A program made the translations under genes and the position numbers. A stretch of DNA of 64,000 nt from Metallyticus violacea (lineage: Eukaryota > Arthropoda > Insecta > Mantodea > Metallyticidae): assembly GCA_030762175.1 (NCBI GenBank), contig CM060833.1, positions 153,896,501 through 153,960,500 of the forward strand, read 5' to 3'. The notes beneath the pieces are model-generated. The model was not told where the DNA came from and ran no database searches. It was given only the letters and a program-made list of their open reading frames with translations. Below, in pieces: positions 27,001-33,139 of this stretch; positions within the stretch are counted from its first letter, which is position 1, and each line of letters opens with the position of its first letter.

Positions 27001-30000
27001 AAATACGTCACCAGACAAAATGTCTGGATTCACAAAATTAGGAAAAAGAACTGGATTCCATTGAAGAACTCTCGAATGTATTACTTAAGTATTATGTAAG
27101 ATTTTTTCTTAGTATTTGATTAAATAGAATAGGCTATCTTAAATTTAATGCTTATGTTTTGACAAAAGGTATGTCGAATAAAGCTACACTTGAAGCCTAA
27201 AGTAGGATTATAAGGTTATAAATCTTTTTAAAACTTGATGCATGCTGATTTCATTTCATTGTGGAAGCAGATTGTGTGGTTTAGTGAGATTTTTGTTCTC
27301 ATAAATTCTTTAAATTGTTAAAAAATAACTACAGTGACACAAAGTGAAACAGTACATTACTAATTATTTATTTAGTTTGATAAAAAATATTTTGACTTTT
27401 TAATCTGCATTTTATTTGCTTTTATTTTTAATGTCAATAATACCAATGATTGTATATTAAAATAAGAAATTAATAAAATTAACACATGAAAATAAATAGT
27501 TTGCCACAGTCAAATAGTTAATTTGCAATGCCACTATTGCAGAAAATGAATTTCAAAAATGCAATATGCAGCTGTAAGATAACTAAATGCATGTTTATAA
27601 ACTTGAAGAAAAGAAATGAAATGGAAAATGCAAATCTGTAGATTATGCATAGTTTAAATTTTCAGGCATATTATTTAGTTTATTTATCTCTTGTTTTCAT
27701 ACACCAACTAAAAATATACGTTTCTGATTGTCATAGCCATTCTCATTGGATAAATTTAGAGCAGAGAAATGTTAAACTCCTAAAGTTTTTGTTCTAAATT
27801 GAATTTGATAGGAAGCCTCTAAGCCCTATAATTCCTACAATTCATTCTTAACTGACCAATTAACTATAGGCCTTGTACAGTTTATGTCAACACTGATATA
27901 ATAAAAGCATTACAACAAAGAATTTAAATAGTGAATAGGAAAACAAAATGAGAAATTCTTATGTTACGTTTCACGTGTTAAAAAGGATTAATAGTGTCTA
28001 CGTTTAATATTGTGATTCTGTTTTAATCAATGACAGCTTTTCCTCTGCCAGCAAACTACCCATCATTTGCCAGATAGCTTATGCCATACTATGCGAAAAT
28101 GCCATTACTATAGCTGACATAGTCTCAAAAGTTTGCATTTTCTGTCTGACCTAGGTCTTCTAATGCAAAAGAACATAAGCAGACACAGAAGGTATAATTC
28201 AACAGTATAACATAAATATTTTAGGAATTAAGTATGATAATCCAGTAAAACGACAGAAACTTAACACATATTATGAAGGTTAGAGATGGTTAGGCCAAAA
28301 ATGGAGCATGTCCATACTTGTATAATACAGGGCTTTACTACTCAACAAATCTGCTCGCCTCATATATAGTGGTATTAGTAAAATTATATAAAGGTTGGCA
28401 ACTCTGGAAAATAAACAAGAAATGCTGAAAGTAATGCACAGAGCTGACTTGGTGAGGAAAAATTGGAAGACTTAAATGCAAACATGCTGGCTTGAAATTA
28501 ATAATGAACCATAGAAGTCTAAATCCCAATGTATGGGACCAGAGACCCCAAATTGTTCGCATTGTGCTGTAATAATTTATTTGCCACTTACCTGTTATTT
28601 TAGGTAAATTAAAATCAGCTCACATATACGGAAGTTAGAATGCCAATATTAAAACTAAAATACTGTGACATACAAAAGTCTGTAATTTATGAGACTTAAA
28701 ACATCTGACAGTAACAAGTAGGATTGCCAGAGCAGCATAAACTAAGCTTCTTTGCAATAGCAAATACACTGTTATGTTAGCTAAATAAAAGAGTTCAGCA
28801 AGTAAGCATTGTCAATTATAAATGTGCACATTGATTACTGATTATAAATTACCAAAAGTGGTAGACTGGGTTTTGTTCAACATCATAACAGAAATTTGTC
28901 CAATTGTATTTTTATTACAATGCTGTATCTAAAATAGCCACAGCATGTCTGGAAATTATAAAAATGCAAATAGAAAGCAGGTTTTAATGCTATTCTCTCT
29001 AATGACATAATTGCTTTTTGCAAATTAGTTTCATGTGCTCTGTAAGCTCAAAGATGTTTACAGACAAAGTTAAAATTTCATTTACCATTACTTAACTTGT
29101 TTCTTTATATTTGCTATTTACTGTGACATTCTCTTGTAGTGTATAAACAACAACTGAATAAACTACTGGTATTATTTGTTCAACACTATAACAGAAATGT
29201 GCCCAATTGTATTTTTATTATAATGCTGCTTCTGTAATAGCCACAGCATGTGTGGAAATTATAAAAATGCAAATAGAAAGCAGGTTTTAAAGCAATTATC
29301 TCATTAGATAATTTATTTTTTATAAAAACAAACACCACAGCACAATAGCTTGAAAATTTGTAATTTTAACACTATGAACACCTGCCTCAAGAGCTTGAGA
29401 TATGTTAAAATCAGTTTCATGTGTTCTGTAAGCTCATCATTTACCATTACTTAACTTATTTCTTTATATTTGCTGTTTACTTCGACATTCTCTTGTAGTA
29501 TATAAACAACAATTGAATAAACTTCTAGTATTCTTACCTCCATAGTAATCTATACGACTTGAGCCAAGTTTAAGGTCGTACCAAGCATAGAATGGTTCTC
29601 GAATTTCTGCATAAGGTATATATAGCATTCCCTTTACTGTGTAACAGTCACTAAAATTCGGCGGGGGTTTTTCAACTAATGTTTCTGAAATAATAAAAAA
29701 GTACATCCTTTACTATTCAACTAAAAGACATAGAAACACATTTAATTTTTTAAACATTTCAAAAGCATCAAAAAACCAGTTGTCACTAGCTTATTTAAAA
29801 TCCATTAACCATATGATCTCAAGAGAATAAAAGGGCTTGTTATATCTAAGAAATAAGTCAATGCTGTATTAAATGCTTAAGTTAATACGTCCTACCACGA
29901 AAGATAGCAAGATAAAAAGGCAGTATACAATCTCTCCCTCCTCCAAACTACAAAAGGTAAAAACTACTTCCAAATTTACATCTATCAGTATAATAAGATC

Positions 30001-30214
30001 ATAAAGTGAATATTCCTTGCTGGCTAATTTTTCGCAAAGTTTTGAACCGAAAAATGTGAAAATGTTTTAAAAGTATTATAACCTCTCAATACCTGCTTAA
30101 CCAACGAAAAATTTTATCTACTAATGGATTTCAGTGATGTTTCTGGCACTTACCTAACGACAAAACTACAGGCAAGATTAATAGAGTAAAATATCTTGGT
30201 GCCATGCTTCGCAT
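6717..30214 (-). CDS. 26-29-p: 26/29-kDa-type cysteine proteinase precursor (papain family C1A), complete, 11 exons
   Basis: Exons in transcript order: 30214-30154, 29684-29538, 26160-25988, 21346-21242, 19593-19434, 15512-15320, 14366-14146, 14022-13922, 12563-12432, 9622-9433, 6901-6717. The sum is 1668 nt, 555 residues plus stop, with GT-AG at every junction and no frame break. Seen: signal peptide about 1-20; family-specific N-terminal region about 21-215 with scattered cysteines; I29 pro-region about 251-308 with E267, R271, F275, N278, I282 and a GVNHLAD motif at 295-301; mature start near 336-339; catalytic domain to 555 with Q355, C361 (QSVCGSCWSF), H503 and N523 (KNSW). Known: in flesh fly this family makes two subunits of about 26 and 29 kDa from one precursor and is found in haemocytes; the Drosophila homologue has a similar length. 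Inferred: a secreted or lysosomal endopeptidase. The start is the first ATG; a second ATG three codons on would also keep the signal peptide. Confidence 0.95.
7264..7567 (-). repeat. SINE family A, full-length copy in intron 10
   Basis: Read on the minus strand: tRNA-like head with A box TGGTGTAGTGG and B box GGTTCAAACC, then a body with CCAAGTATGGCTTCC, GAAGGGAAGTAAAGCC, a module around GAGGCCTCTGAGCAAAAT, and CATAAATAAA before an A-rich tail. It abuts the Penelope-like fragment that starts at 7593. Confidence 0.85.
7593..8410 (+). pseudogene. Penelope-like element fragment (RT C-terminus and GIY-YIG endonuclease)
   Basis: Plus strand, open from 7593 to 7861 (AVFNSLAHRLNNMPMNEF...), the linker region that follows the reverse transcriptase in Penelope-like elements. 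Further on (7870-8100) comes KFSLNNLFNFGDNDRIPDK and then IYQINC...KVYTGKT, the GIY-YIG core with its Cys pair, followed out of frame by the R...EHW...H segment. The C-terminal part runs on to 8406 in another frame. Several frameshifts and stops; the catalytic RT core is absent. It lies in intron 10 of the proteinase gene, opposite to transcription. Confidence 0.72.
8580..8890 (+). pseudogene. Mariner transposase C-terminal fragment in intron 10
   Basis: Plus strand frames give pieces of a mariner C-terminus: a YSPDLA-like stretch (cctgcttattcaccagacct, near 8650), a LKETLGGKKF-like stretch (8690-8720), and CIERGRDYVEK with a stop at 8861. No TIRs seen and frames are broken. Confidence 0.65.
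9433..9622 (-). CDS. 26-29-p: 26/29-kDa proteinase exon 10
   Basis: 190 nt, phase 0 to phase 1, acceptor TTTGCAG and donor GTAAGT. It begins DGYCHVDNVTLVAKIKGYVN, contains HGPISVAIDA (substrate-pocket strand of C1A enzymes) and ends YYEPQC. Confidence 0.94.
9869..9921. repeat. (TAA)n microsatellite in intron 9
   Basis: About 17 uninterrupted AAT/TAA units. Confidence 0.97.
10440..11185 (-). repeat. Satellite-like tandem array in intron 9, about 5 units
   Basis: Read on the minus strand, units of about 140-160 bp repeat the same blocks: AACGAAACTYGGTATATACCATTTAAATAAA, GAAAATCAGGGAAATCGGACTATTAGG, a G-run, and ACCTG...AAAATTTAAAAATCGCTCTAG. Unit boundaries fall near 10587, 10727, 10860, 11020 and 11172. 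The same family makes up 33140-35200 on the plus strand. Confidence 0.75.
11200..11242. repeat. (TA)n microsatellite at the edge of the intron 9 array
   Basis: About 21 TA units. Confidence 0.95.
12432..12563 (-). CDS. 26-29-p: 26/29-kDa proteinase exon 9
   Basis: 132 nt, 44 whole codons in phase 0, acceptor TTTCAG and donor GTATTG (not a strong consensus). Residues 388-431 include ALIDCSWGFGNNGCDGG, the usual disulfide-bearing loop after the active site with the GCxGG motif at 400-404. Confidence 0.93.
13130..13690 (+). pseudogene. Mariner transposase relic in intron 8
   Basis: Plus strand frames read ENVTRKRPRPSRWLLLNNNAP (13345-13405), the mariner block before the second catalytic Asp (normally HHDNAP, here N in place of D). 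Degraded YSPDLAP and KLK.. segments follow to about 13560 and a DCFQK-like C-terminus near 13612. Many stops and indels; ends not definable. Confidence 0.68.
13922..14022 (-). CDS. 26-29-p: 26/29-kDa proteinase exon 8 (active-site Cys)
   Basis: 101 nt, phase 1 to phase 0, acceptor GTTGCAG and donor GTTAGT. It encodes DQSVCGSCWSFGTTGTIEGA: Q355 of the oxyanion hole and nucleophile C361. The intron before it is only 123 bp, the shortest in the gene. Confidence 0.94.
14146..14366 (-). CDS. 26-29-p: 26/29-kDa proteinase exon 7 (pro-region end and mature N-terminus)
   Basis: 221 nt, phase 2 to phase 1, acceptor TTTTTAG and donor GTAAGA. It completes the pro-region (I282, GVNHLAD at 295-301) and reaches the mature enzyme at SVPDSLDWRLYGAVTPVK (336-353). 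DWR...G.VTPVK is the usual N-terminus of papain-family enzymes. Confidence 0.93.
15009..15060 (+). repeat. SINE family B, 3' fragment
   Basis: GTGCTGCCTCAGTAGTAAAAATGGGCATTAAACACCAT plus an A-rich end matches the last 50 bp of the copy at 3320-3608. Confidence 0.75.
15172..15286 (+). repeat. SINE family B, 5' fragment beside exon 6
   Basis: A complete tRNA-like head (GTGGCCGAGGTCATTAAGGC, then box B GAGTTCGAATCC) and the first part of the body, ending in CAGGTTTTCCTCATC. The 3' half is missing. It ends about 33 bp from the exon 6 donor. Confidence 0.85.
15320..15512 (-). CDS. 26-29-p: 26/29-kDa proteinase exon 6 (start of I29 pro-region)
   Basis: 193 nt, phase 1 to phase 2, acceptor CTTGCAG and donor GTGGGT. 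It encodes residues 216-279: the FPGPG link, then the inhibitory pro-region with E267, R271, F275 and N278 of the ERFNIN-type helix. A SINE fragment begins only about 33 bp beyond its donor. Confidence 0.92.
16230..17365 (+). pseudogene. 3' end of a non-LTR retrotransposon (post-RT region, zinc finger, 3' UTR) in intron 5
   Basis: Broken plus-strand frames from about 16270 resemble the region after the RT domain of insect LINEs. The last ORF (16853-17119) carries CPMFGMQDSYGHAIVKC, i.e. a C-x2-C-x7-H-x4-C finger whose second Cys is replaced by Phe, followed by a basic tail to a stop at 17117. A 3' UTR follows, ending in AT-rich AATAAATTTAATTCAATACAAT near 17344-17365. A 5'-truncated, dead copy. 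Confidence 0.68.
19019..19150. repeat. Copy of the foldback family of 52.7-53.0 kb, in intron 5
   Basis: Shares TTAAGTGGAGTTAGTGTAAA, then ACATTAGTTTAGGATACAT and upstream AATTGTACTT...GCTGTAGACAATGGAGTG with the arms at 52686-52808 and 52920-53018. It looks like a shortened derivative. Confidence 0.6.
19434..19593 (-). CDS. 26-29-p: 26/29-kDa proteinase exon 5
   Basis: 160 nt, phase 0 to phase 1, acceptor TTTGCAG and donor GTGAGT. Residues 163-215 include IPVKYEMRGYNSLIGSHFDH, a stretch typical of the N-terminal part of 26/29-kDa proteinases and one of the reasons for choosing this subfamily over ordinary cathepsins. Confidence 0.9.
21057..21094. repeat. (AAT)n microsatellite in intron 4
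   Basis: About 12 units, 148 bp from exon 4. Confidence 0.95.
21242..21346 (-). CDS. 26-29-p: 26/29-kDa proteinase exon 4
   Basis: 105 nt, 35 whole codons in phase 0, acceptor TTGCAG and donor GTTTGT. It encodes residues 128-162, including LTCEKWRLVDV and KYTMWIRYK. The exon is too short to stand out as an ORF and was found by continuing the frame from exon 3 to exon 5. Confidence 0.87.
21984..22240 (+). repeat. SINE family A, 3'-truncated copy in intron 3
   Basis: Head TGGTTGTCTAGTGGTAACCA with a degraded B box, body through GAGGCCTCTGAGCAAAAT and GCTGAATGGGATT; the final 60 bp are lost. Confidence 0.8.
22280..22765 (+). repeat. tRNA-derived SINE family E, split by a SINE A insertion
   Basis: The left part (22280-22374) has an A-box-like TTAGCTCAGATGG and anticodon-arm-like GTGCTGTAATACAAAGGTAG. 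The right part (22668-22765) has a B-box-like GGTTCATATAC, then a body with CTGGAGTTAAAGGAGATTTGCC and ATTACAATGATTTA. Removing 22375-22667 leaves one tRNA-like head. Confidence 0.65.
22375..22667 (-). repeat. SINE family A copy nested in SINE E
   Basis: A nearly complete minus-strand family A element with box B GGTTTGATCCC and a T-rich (tail) end at 22375. The 12-bp direct repeat ACAA(A/T)GGTAGTT at 22363-22374 and 22668-22679 is its target-site duplication. A short (CAACA)n lies at its head end (22651-22670). Confidence 0.85.
22795..23090 (+). repeat. Further SINE E-related copies in tandem
   Basis: The block CTGGAGTYAAAGGAGATTTGCC with ATTACAATGATTTA recurs near 22800, 22988 and 23055. 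A head-like ACAATGGTTCAAATACTCATGG sits at 22943-22964. Confidence 0.6.
23440..23535 (+). repeat. SINE family A, 3' fragment
   Basis: TGAATGGGACATTGATGACC, then TGTTAAAGAGCATCTC and an A-rich tail match the last part of the copy at 48074-48372. Confidence 0.75.
25440..25740. repeat. Diverged tandem duplication in intron 3
   Basis: Two units of about 170 bp share AGCTGCTATTTTGCAAAAATTAAATTTTGRCARGCAAATCA-like blocks (25464 and 25629) and AATAATCAAAATAAAT near their ends. Confidence 0.55.
25988..26160 (-). CDS. 26-29-p: 26/29-kDa proteinase exon 3
   Basis: 173 nt, entering in phase 1 and leaving in phase 0. Acceptor CATAG, donor GTGAGT. It begins GMVKTYQLSKASEYGTS and includes a cysteine in DTCLQVNGT, which is also an N-glycosylation sequon. 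It ends LTDFK at residue 127. Confidence 0.9.
26649..26674. repeat. (CA)n microsatellite in intron 2
   Basis: About 13 CA units. Confidence 0.95.
26915..27115 (+). pseudogene. THAP-type zinc finger relic in intron 2
   Basis: In one plus frame (26929-27045) CVIGC (first zinc Cys pair), a stop, then GIKLYRHSFRK. In another frame (27042-27095) KKNWIPLKNSRMYY, matching the W-x-P...S-R-x-C half of THAP domains, with the expected Cys mutated. THAP domains bind DNA and occur in P-element transposases and in host proteins. The frames are broken and no further domain is visible. Confidence 0.5.
28866..29531. repeat. Tandem duplication in intron 2 next to the exon 2 donor
   Basis: Copy 1 (about 28868-29177) and copy 2 (about 29178-29531) share long blocks, including TTGTTCAACAYYATAACAGAAAT at the start, ATAGCCACAGCATGT and AAATGCAAATAGAAAGCAGG in the middle, and CATTCTCTTGTAGT.TATAAACAACAA at the end. 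Copy 2 ends at the exon 2 donor and contains an extra segment of about 100 bp. Confidence 0.85.
29538..29684 (-). CDS. 26-29-p: 26/29-kDa proteinase exon 2
   Basis: 147 nt, phase 1 to phase 1, acceptor TTTCAG and donor GTAAGA. It encodes residues 21-69 of the N-terminal region, including C34 and a segment ending SSRIDYYGG, where the second Gly is completed by exon 3. The intronic sequence next to its donor exists as two tandem copies. Confidence 0.9.
30154..30214 (-). CDS. 26-29-p: 26/29-kDa proteinase exon 1 (start codon and signal peptide)
   Basis: Starts with MRSMAPRYFTLLILPVVLSL: a short basic N-end followed by a hydrophobic core, as in a secretory signal peptide. The exon ends one base into a codon at a GTAAGTG donor (phase 1). 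Confidence 0.88.
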
Positions 30215-30262
30215 TTTACAACAGATTACAGCATCAGCTGCCTGCTTAAGTACCTCACCGTT

Positions 30263-30295
30263 ACTGACTTACTGAGGTTTCCACTACAGATTATA
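30263..30295 (-). promoter_or_regulatory. Predicted core promoter of the 26/29-kDa proteinase gene
   Basis: On the minus strand a TATAAT box occupies 30295-30290. TCAGT initiators, the arthropod Inr core, lie at 30275-30271 and 30267-30263. From the first T of the box to the A of the second initiator (30265) is 30 nt, the expected TATA-Inr distance. This would give a 5' UTR of about 50 nt. Confidence 0.5.
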
Positions 30296-30832
30296 TTGCA
30301 CAACTTGGTTCACTGACTTGGATAAACTACCGCACCATACCCGCTGAACGGATCTGCACTGTGCAGCACCGTGACGAAGAAAGCCGACTGGTTACGATAT
30401 GAGTTTTATGGAGTAATATTATTTTTATGTTCTATTACCTTCCCCCTCCCCCTTTTGTTAAACTTAAACTAAACTAACGTGACGTATAAAAAAGTAACAT
30501 TTATTCGATTAAGAATGGTGTAGAAAAATTATAAATATTTAAAAAAAAAAAAAAAAAAGTAATGAGTTAGAAGGTATTATAACGGAGCAATATTCTTTTT
30601 AGTAATCTTTGAAAATAGGAAACCCCGCTCATTTGTTTTATGTTTACCAGAATTAACACTATGGATGCACAGATCGCACATGAAAAAACACCAAAATCAA
30701 AACACAAATTTTTTTCATTATTCAGAGCACGTGACATAGCAGAGCCCAGTCGCACATGAGCACGATATTCGCTAACACAAATTGGTGGGTCCTATAGGGG
30801 TCGTTGTCGCGATTGCGATGAAAAGGTTAAAG

Positions 30833-31045
30833 TAAGTTGCTGGAGCAGAGGTGGTAGCTTAAAGTGATGAAATGGTGGCAATGTGTGGATTCGGGTTCTA
30901 CAAGGCCCTGGGTCCAGGGGGCGTAGCGCACGCACTACATCACAGAGGTCTAAGTTGCTGGGGCAGGGGTGGTAGCTTAAAGTGATGGAATGGTGGCAAT
31001 AGATTAACAAAACTATAGTTACAAGGGGTAGGTTGCTGCGGAGAG
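30833..31045. repeat. Short direct repeat around a GC-rich segment
   Basis: AAGTTGCTGG(A/G)GCAG.GGTGGTAGCTTAAAGTGATG(A/G)AATGGTGGCAAT occurs at 30834-30880 and 30952-30998, 118 bp apart. A partial third copy (GGTTGCTGCGG) lies at 31031. The segment between is GC-richer than its surroundings. Confidence 0.8.
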
Positions 31046-31337
31046 CCATCCCTCACACTTTTTGACCATCTGCAAATTTTGCAGCGCCACATATATTTAT
31101 CAATCTTTCCAGATTTACGAATAAGTAACATTGCAATAATGCAAGTCGTGCATTTAAAGAATTTCTGATTAGTTTCTTGACTACTAGCCACTCCAGCACC
31201 CTGGACGAATCATGTTGCTCAAACTGTAGGGCCAGCTGGAATAAGTTAATCATTTGGCCCTGGATTGCATCCCTCTCCATAAATTCGGGAACAATTTTTT
31301 GACGATCTCCTGCGTCTTCCATGACTGAAAAGAACAA
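31040..31337 (-). pseudogene. Merlin-like (ISXO2/IS1595-type) transposase N-terminal relic
   Basis: In one minus frame (31337-31150) INLFQLALQ...EWLVVKKLIRNS, the usual N-terminal helix region. In the next frame (31160-31045) KCTTCIIAMLLIRKSGKIDKYMWRCKICRWSKSVRDG, a zinc ribbon with C-x2-C...WRC-x2-C followed by S-V-R-DG (quoted in parts: first pair near 31150, second near 31075). This arrangement is characteristic of Merlin/IS1595-type transposases. A frameshift separates the parts and the DDE domain is missing. It could also be a domesticated N-terminal piece, but no intact ORF supports that. Confidence 0.55.
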
Positions 31338-32031
31338 TTTCTTCTAATTGATGAAATTGCAGTTTATATGCATTTAAAAAATACAGGACAATTTGCAATA
31401 TACCCATTTATGTAATATTGCAAATAATTACTTTACACACAAAGAAAAAGTCACAGAAAATATGCAATAACAGTTTGCTTGCATCCACTTTAACACAATG
31501 CTTCTAAAACATGAACCATGCGGCAGAATAATACCACAAATAATTCATTTTGCGGCAATTCCGAGGGTTTCCCGCCTGTTCTCTATTACCCGTTACTCAA
31601 ACATAGACTTTCGTTTGACTCCAGCAGTTTTACTCCCACAAATGTAAACAAACCCTAGTGCATCATGGGAGTTTCCTATATTCAAAGATTACCTTATTTT
31701 TTTTTTGTTAAACTTTTAAACTAACCTAATCGAATCTAACCTAACGTATAAAAATAATATTTATTCGATTAAGAACAGTGTAGAAAAAAGTAATATTATA
31801 CTTTTATTGTCTAATATTTTTTTGTTTAACTAAAACTATCCTAACCTAGCGTATGATTTTTTTTATATGCTATTACTTTTTGTTAAATAAACTAAACTAA
31901 TCTTATCTATGAAAACAGTAACCGTCATTAGATTAAGAACAGTGTATACAAATTGTGAGCATTAAAAAAAACACTAGTAACATGTATTCTGAGAGAAAAA
32001 AAGATTACAAGTGAGAATAAAAAAAATATCC

Positions 32032-32102
32032 ATGAGGAATAGAACACACGATCTTCATGTCATTAGCACGACTCTAACCTATTGAGCTAATAGGGCTTTA
32101 CG
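32032..32102 (-). pseudogene. tRNA-Ile(AAT)-like sequence, degraded
   Basis: Minus strand: GCCCTATTAGCTCAATAGG (D-arm region), then anticodon stem TCGTG / loop CTAATGA / stem CATGA with anticodon AAT and all five stem pairs kept (one G-T), then a damaged T arm and box B. Acceptor and T stems do not pair, so not a functional tRNA. Possibly the head of a SINE. Confidence 0.65.
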
Positions 32103-32171
32103 TACGGTTTGGAAATGATTTGTCTATAGTAATTGCTACTATTAAAATCGTAACCGGTTGACGGTATTCGC

Positions 32172-32325
32172 TACCGTTCGGGACTGCCGGCTGCAGATGC
32201 GTTCAGCTGGAACGGATAAGTGATATATCACTTACCAGTACAGATAGTCAGGTCTTTGATCCAGCCCCGAGTGGCATTGGAAAAAGCCGAATGCCGCAGT
32301 CCCGAACGGCAGCGGAAATAGGCAT
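32172..32325. repeat. GC-rich inverted repeat with a central 18-bp palindrome
   Basis: Left arm TTCGCTACCGTTCGGGACTG (32170s) pairs with right arm CAGTCCCGAACGGCAGCGGAA (about 32298-32318). Near the middle is the perfect palindrome TAAGTGATATATCACTTA (about 32218-32235). Flanks are AT-rich. Confidence 0.75.
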
Positions 32326-32567
32326 ACGCTTCTAACACTATAAGTTTTGCATGTATTATTTTTTTGTTAAACCTAATCTAACCTAAAATTGTAACCCGAC
32401 CAAAATGAAAAAGGCATACACTTTTAACACTATAAGTTTTACATGTATTAATTTTTTTTAAACTAATCTAACCTAAAAACGCAACCTATGTGTTTTCCTC
32501 CCTAAAAAGTAACATTTATTCTATTAGGCAAATTATGAAGATTACAAGAGAGACAGAAAAAAATTGG

Positions 32568-32640
32568 CTCGTGAGGGATTGAATTCAGGACCTCACATTA
32601 ATACCACGACGATTCAACAAGCTAGGATAACATGTCGATG
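32568..32640 (-). pseudogene. Second tRNA-Ile-like sequence, more degraded
   Basis: Minus strand TAGCTTGTTGAATCGTCGTGG, then GTATTAA at the anticodon loop and GAATTCAATCC at box B. It is followed by the same AGATTACAAG..GAGA sequence as the 32032-32102 copy, so the pair shares flanks and belongs to one repeat about 530 bp apart. Confidence 0.5.
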
Positions 32641-32739
32641 TGCTAATTTTACTAATTTTTTGTCTATATCTGTTACCCTTACAGACAGACGATCCTAGTG
32701 GTAACACCTTTTGCGAACGGCAACCTATTGTGATGGGAC

Positions 32740-32764
32740 TTTTTTTTTTTTTTTTTTTTTTTTT
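32740..32764. repeat. Poly-T run
   Basis: 25 consecutive T, possibly a retroposon tail on the minus strand. Confidence 0.9.
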
Positions 32765-32929
32765 ATGAGTTCCGAAGGAATGTAAGTTATTGCTGTTGTA
32801 CGCATGAAAAGATATTTTTATAATATATCCAAATCTGCATCGATCGTATCCACTAGTCACTACAATTTAAAATATATATAAATGAAAAATAATGTAACAA
32901 ATTGGACAATATAACTACAATAACAATAA

Positions 32930-33107
32930 CTAGAGAAGCAGAAAAAGGATAAAACACTTAGAAAGACAGAATATTTGTGTCGCTATTTTTCGGACTATTT
33001 GAGTTCTTCTAAGGCAAGAAGGCAAATGTAACTCAAGTAGTTCGAAATATAGCGATACAAAAACAGTGACTTTCTAAGTGTTTTGTGCTTTTTCTATTTC
33101 TCTTGTT
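32930..33107. repeat. Hairpin (MITE-like) element with about 75-bp arms
   Basis: Left arm 32930-33005 and right arm about 33032-33107 are reverse complements with about 85-90% match by eye, both holding AAAACACTTAGAAAG at the outer part and CTA(C/T)TTGAGTT at the inner end. Spacer about 27 bp. No clear target duplication. Confidence 0.75.
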
Positions 33108-33112
33108 TTATA

Positions 33113-33131
33113 TATGTGTGTGTGTGTGTGT
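33113..33131. repeat. (TG)n microsatellite
   Basis: About 9 TG units between the hairpin element and the satellite array. Confidence 0.9.
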
Positions 33132-33139
33132 GATCGTTA

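Larger units (their letters stand above)
30440..32540. repeat. Scattered diverged repeat units with CCTAAC-rich blocks
   Basis: A block like TTGTTAAACTTAAACTAACCTAA..TAACCTAACGTATAAAA, then ATTTATTCGATTAAGAACAGTGTA, recurs at about 30455-30525, 31707-31780, 31815-31945 and, shortened, 32360-32390 and 32455-32525. AGGCATACRCTTYTAACACTATAAGTTTT recurs at 32320 and 32412. Not a telomere array. Confidence 0.6.

Noticed and set aside
32032..32102. Functional tRNA-Ile gene
   Set aside because: The acceptor and T stems do not pair and box B is damaged, so it is listed as a pseudogene-like sequence.
30440..32540. Interstitial telomere (TTAGG)n array suggested by CCTAAC blocks
   Set aside because: CCTAA occurs only once or twice per block and is not arranged in perfect 5-bp tandem.
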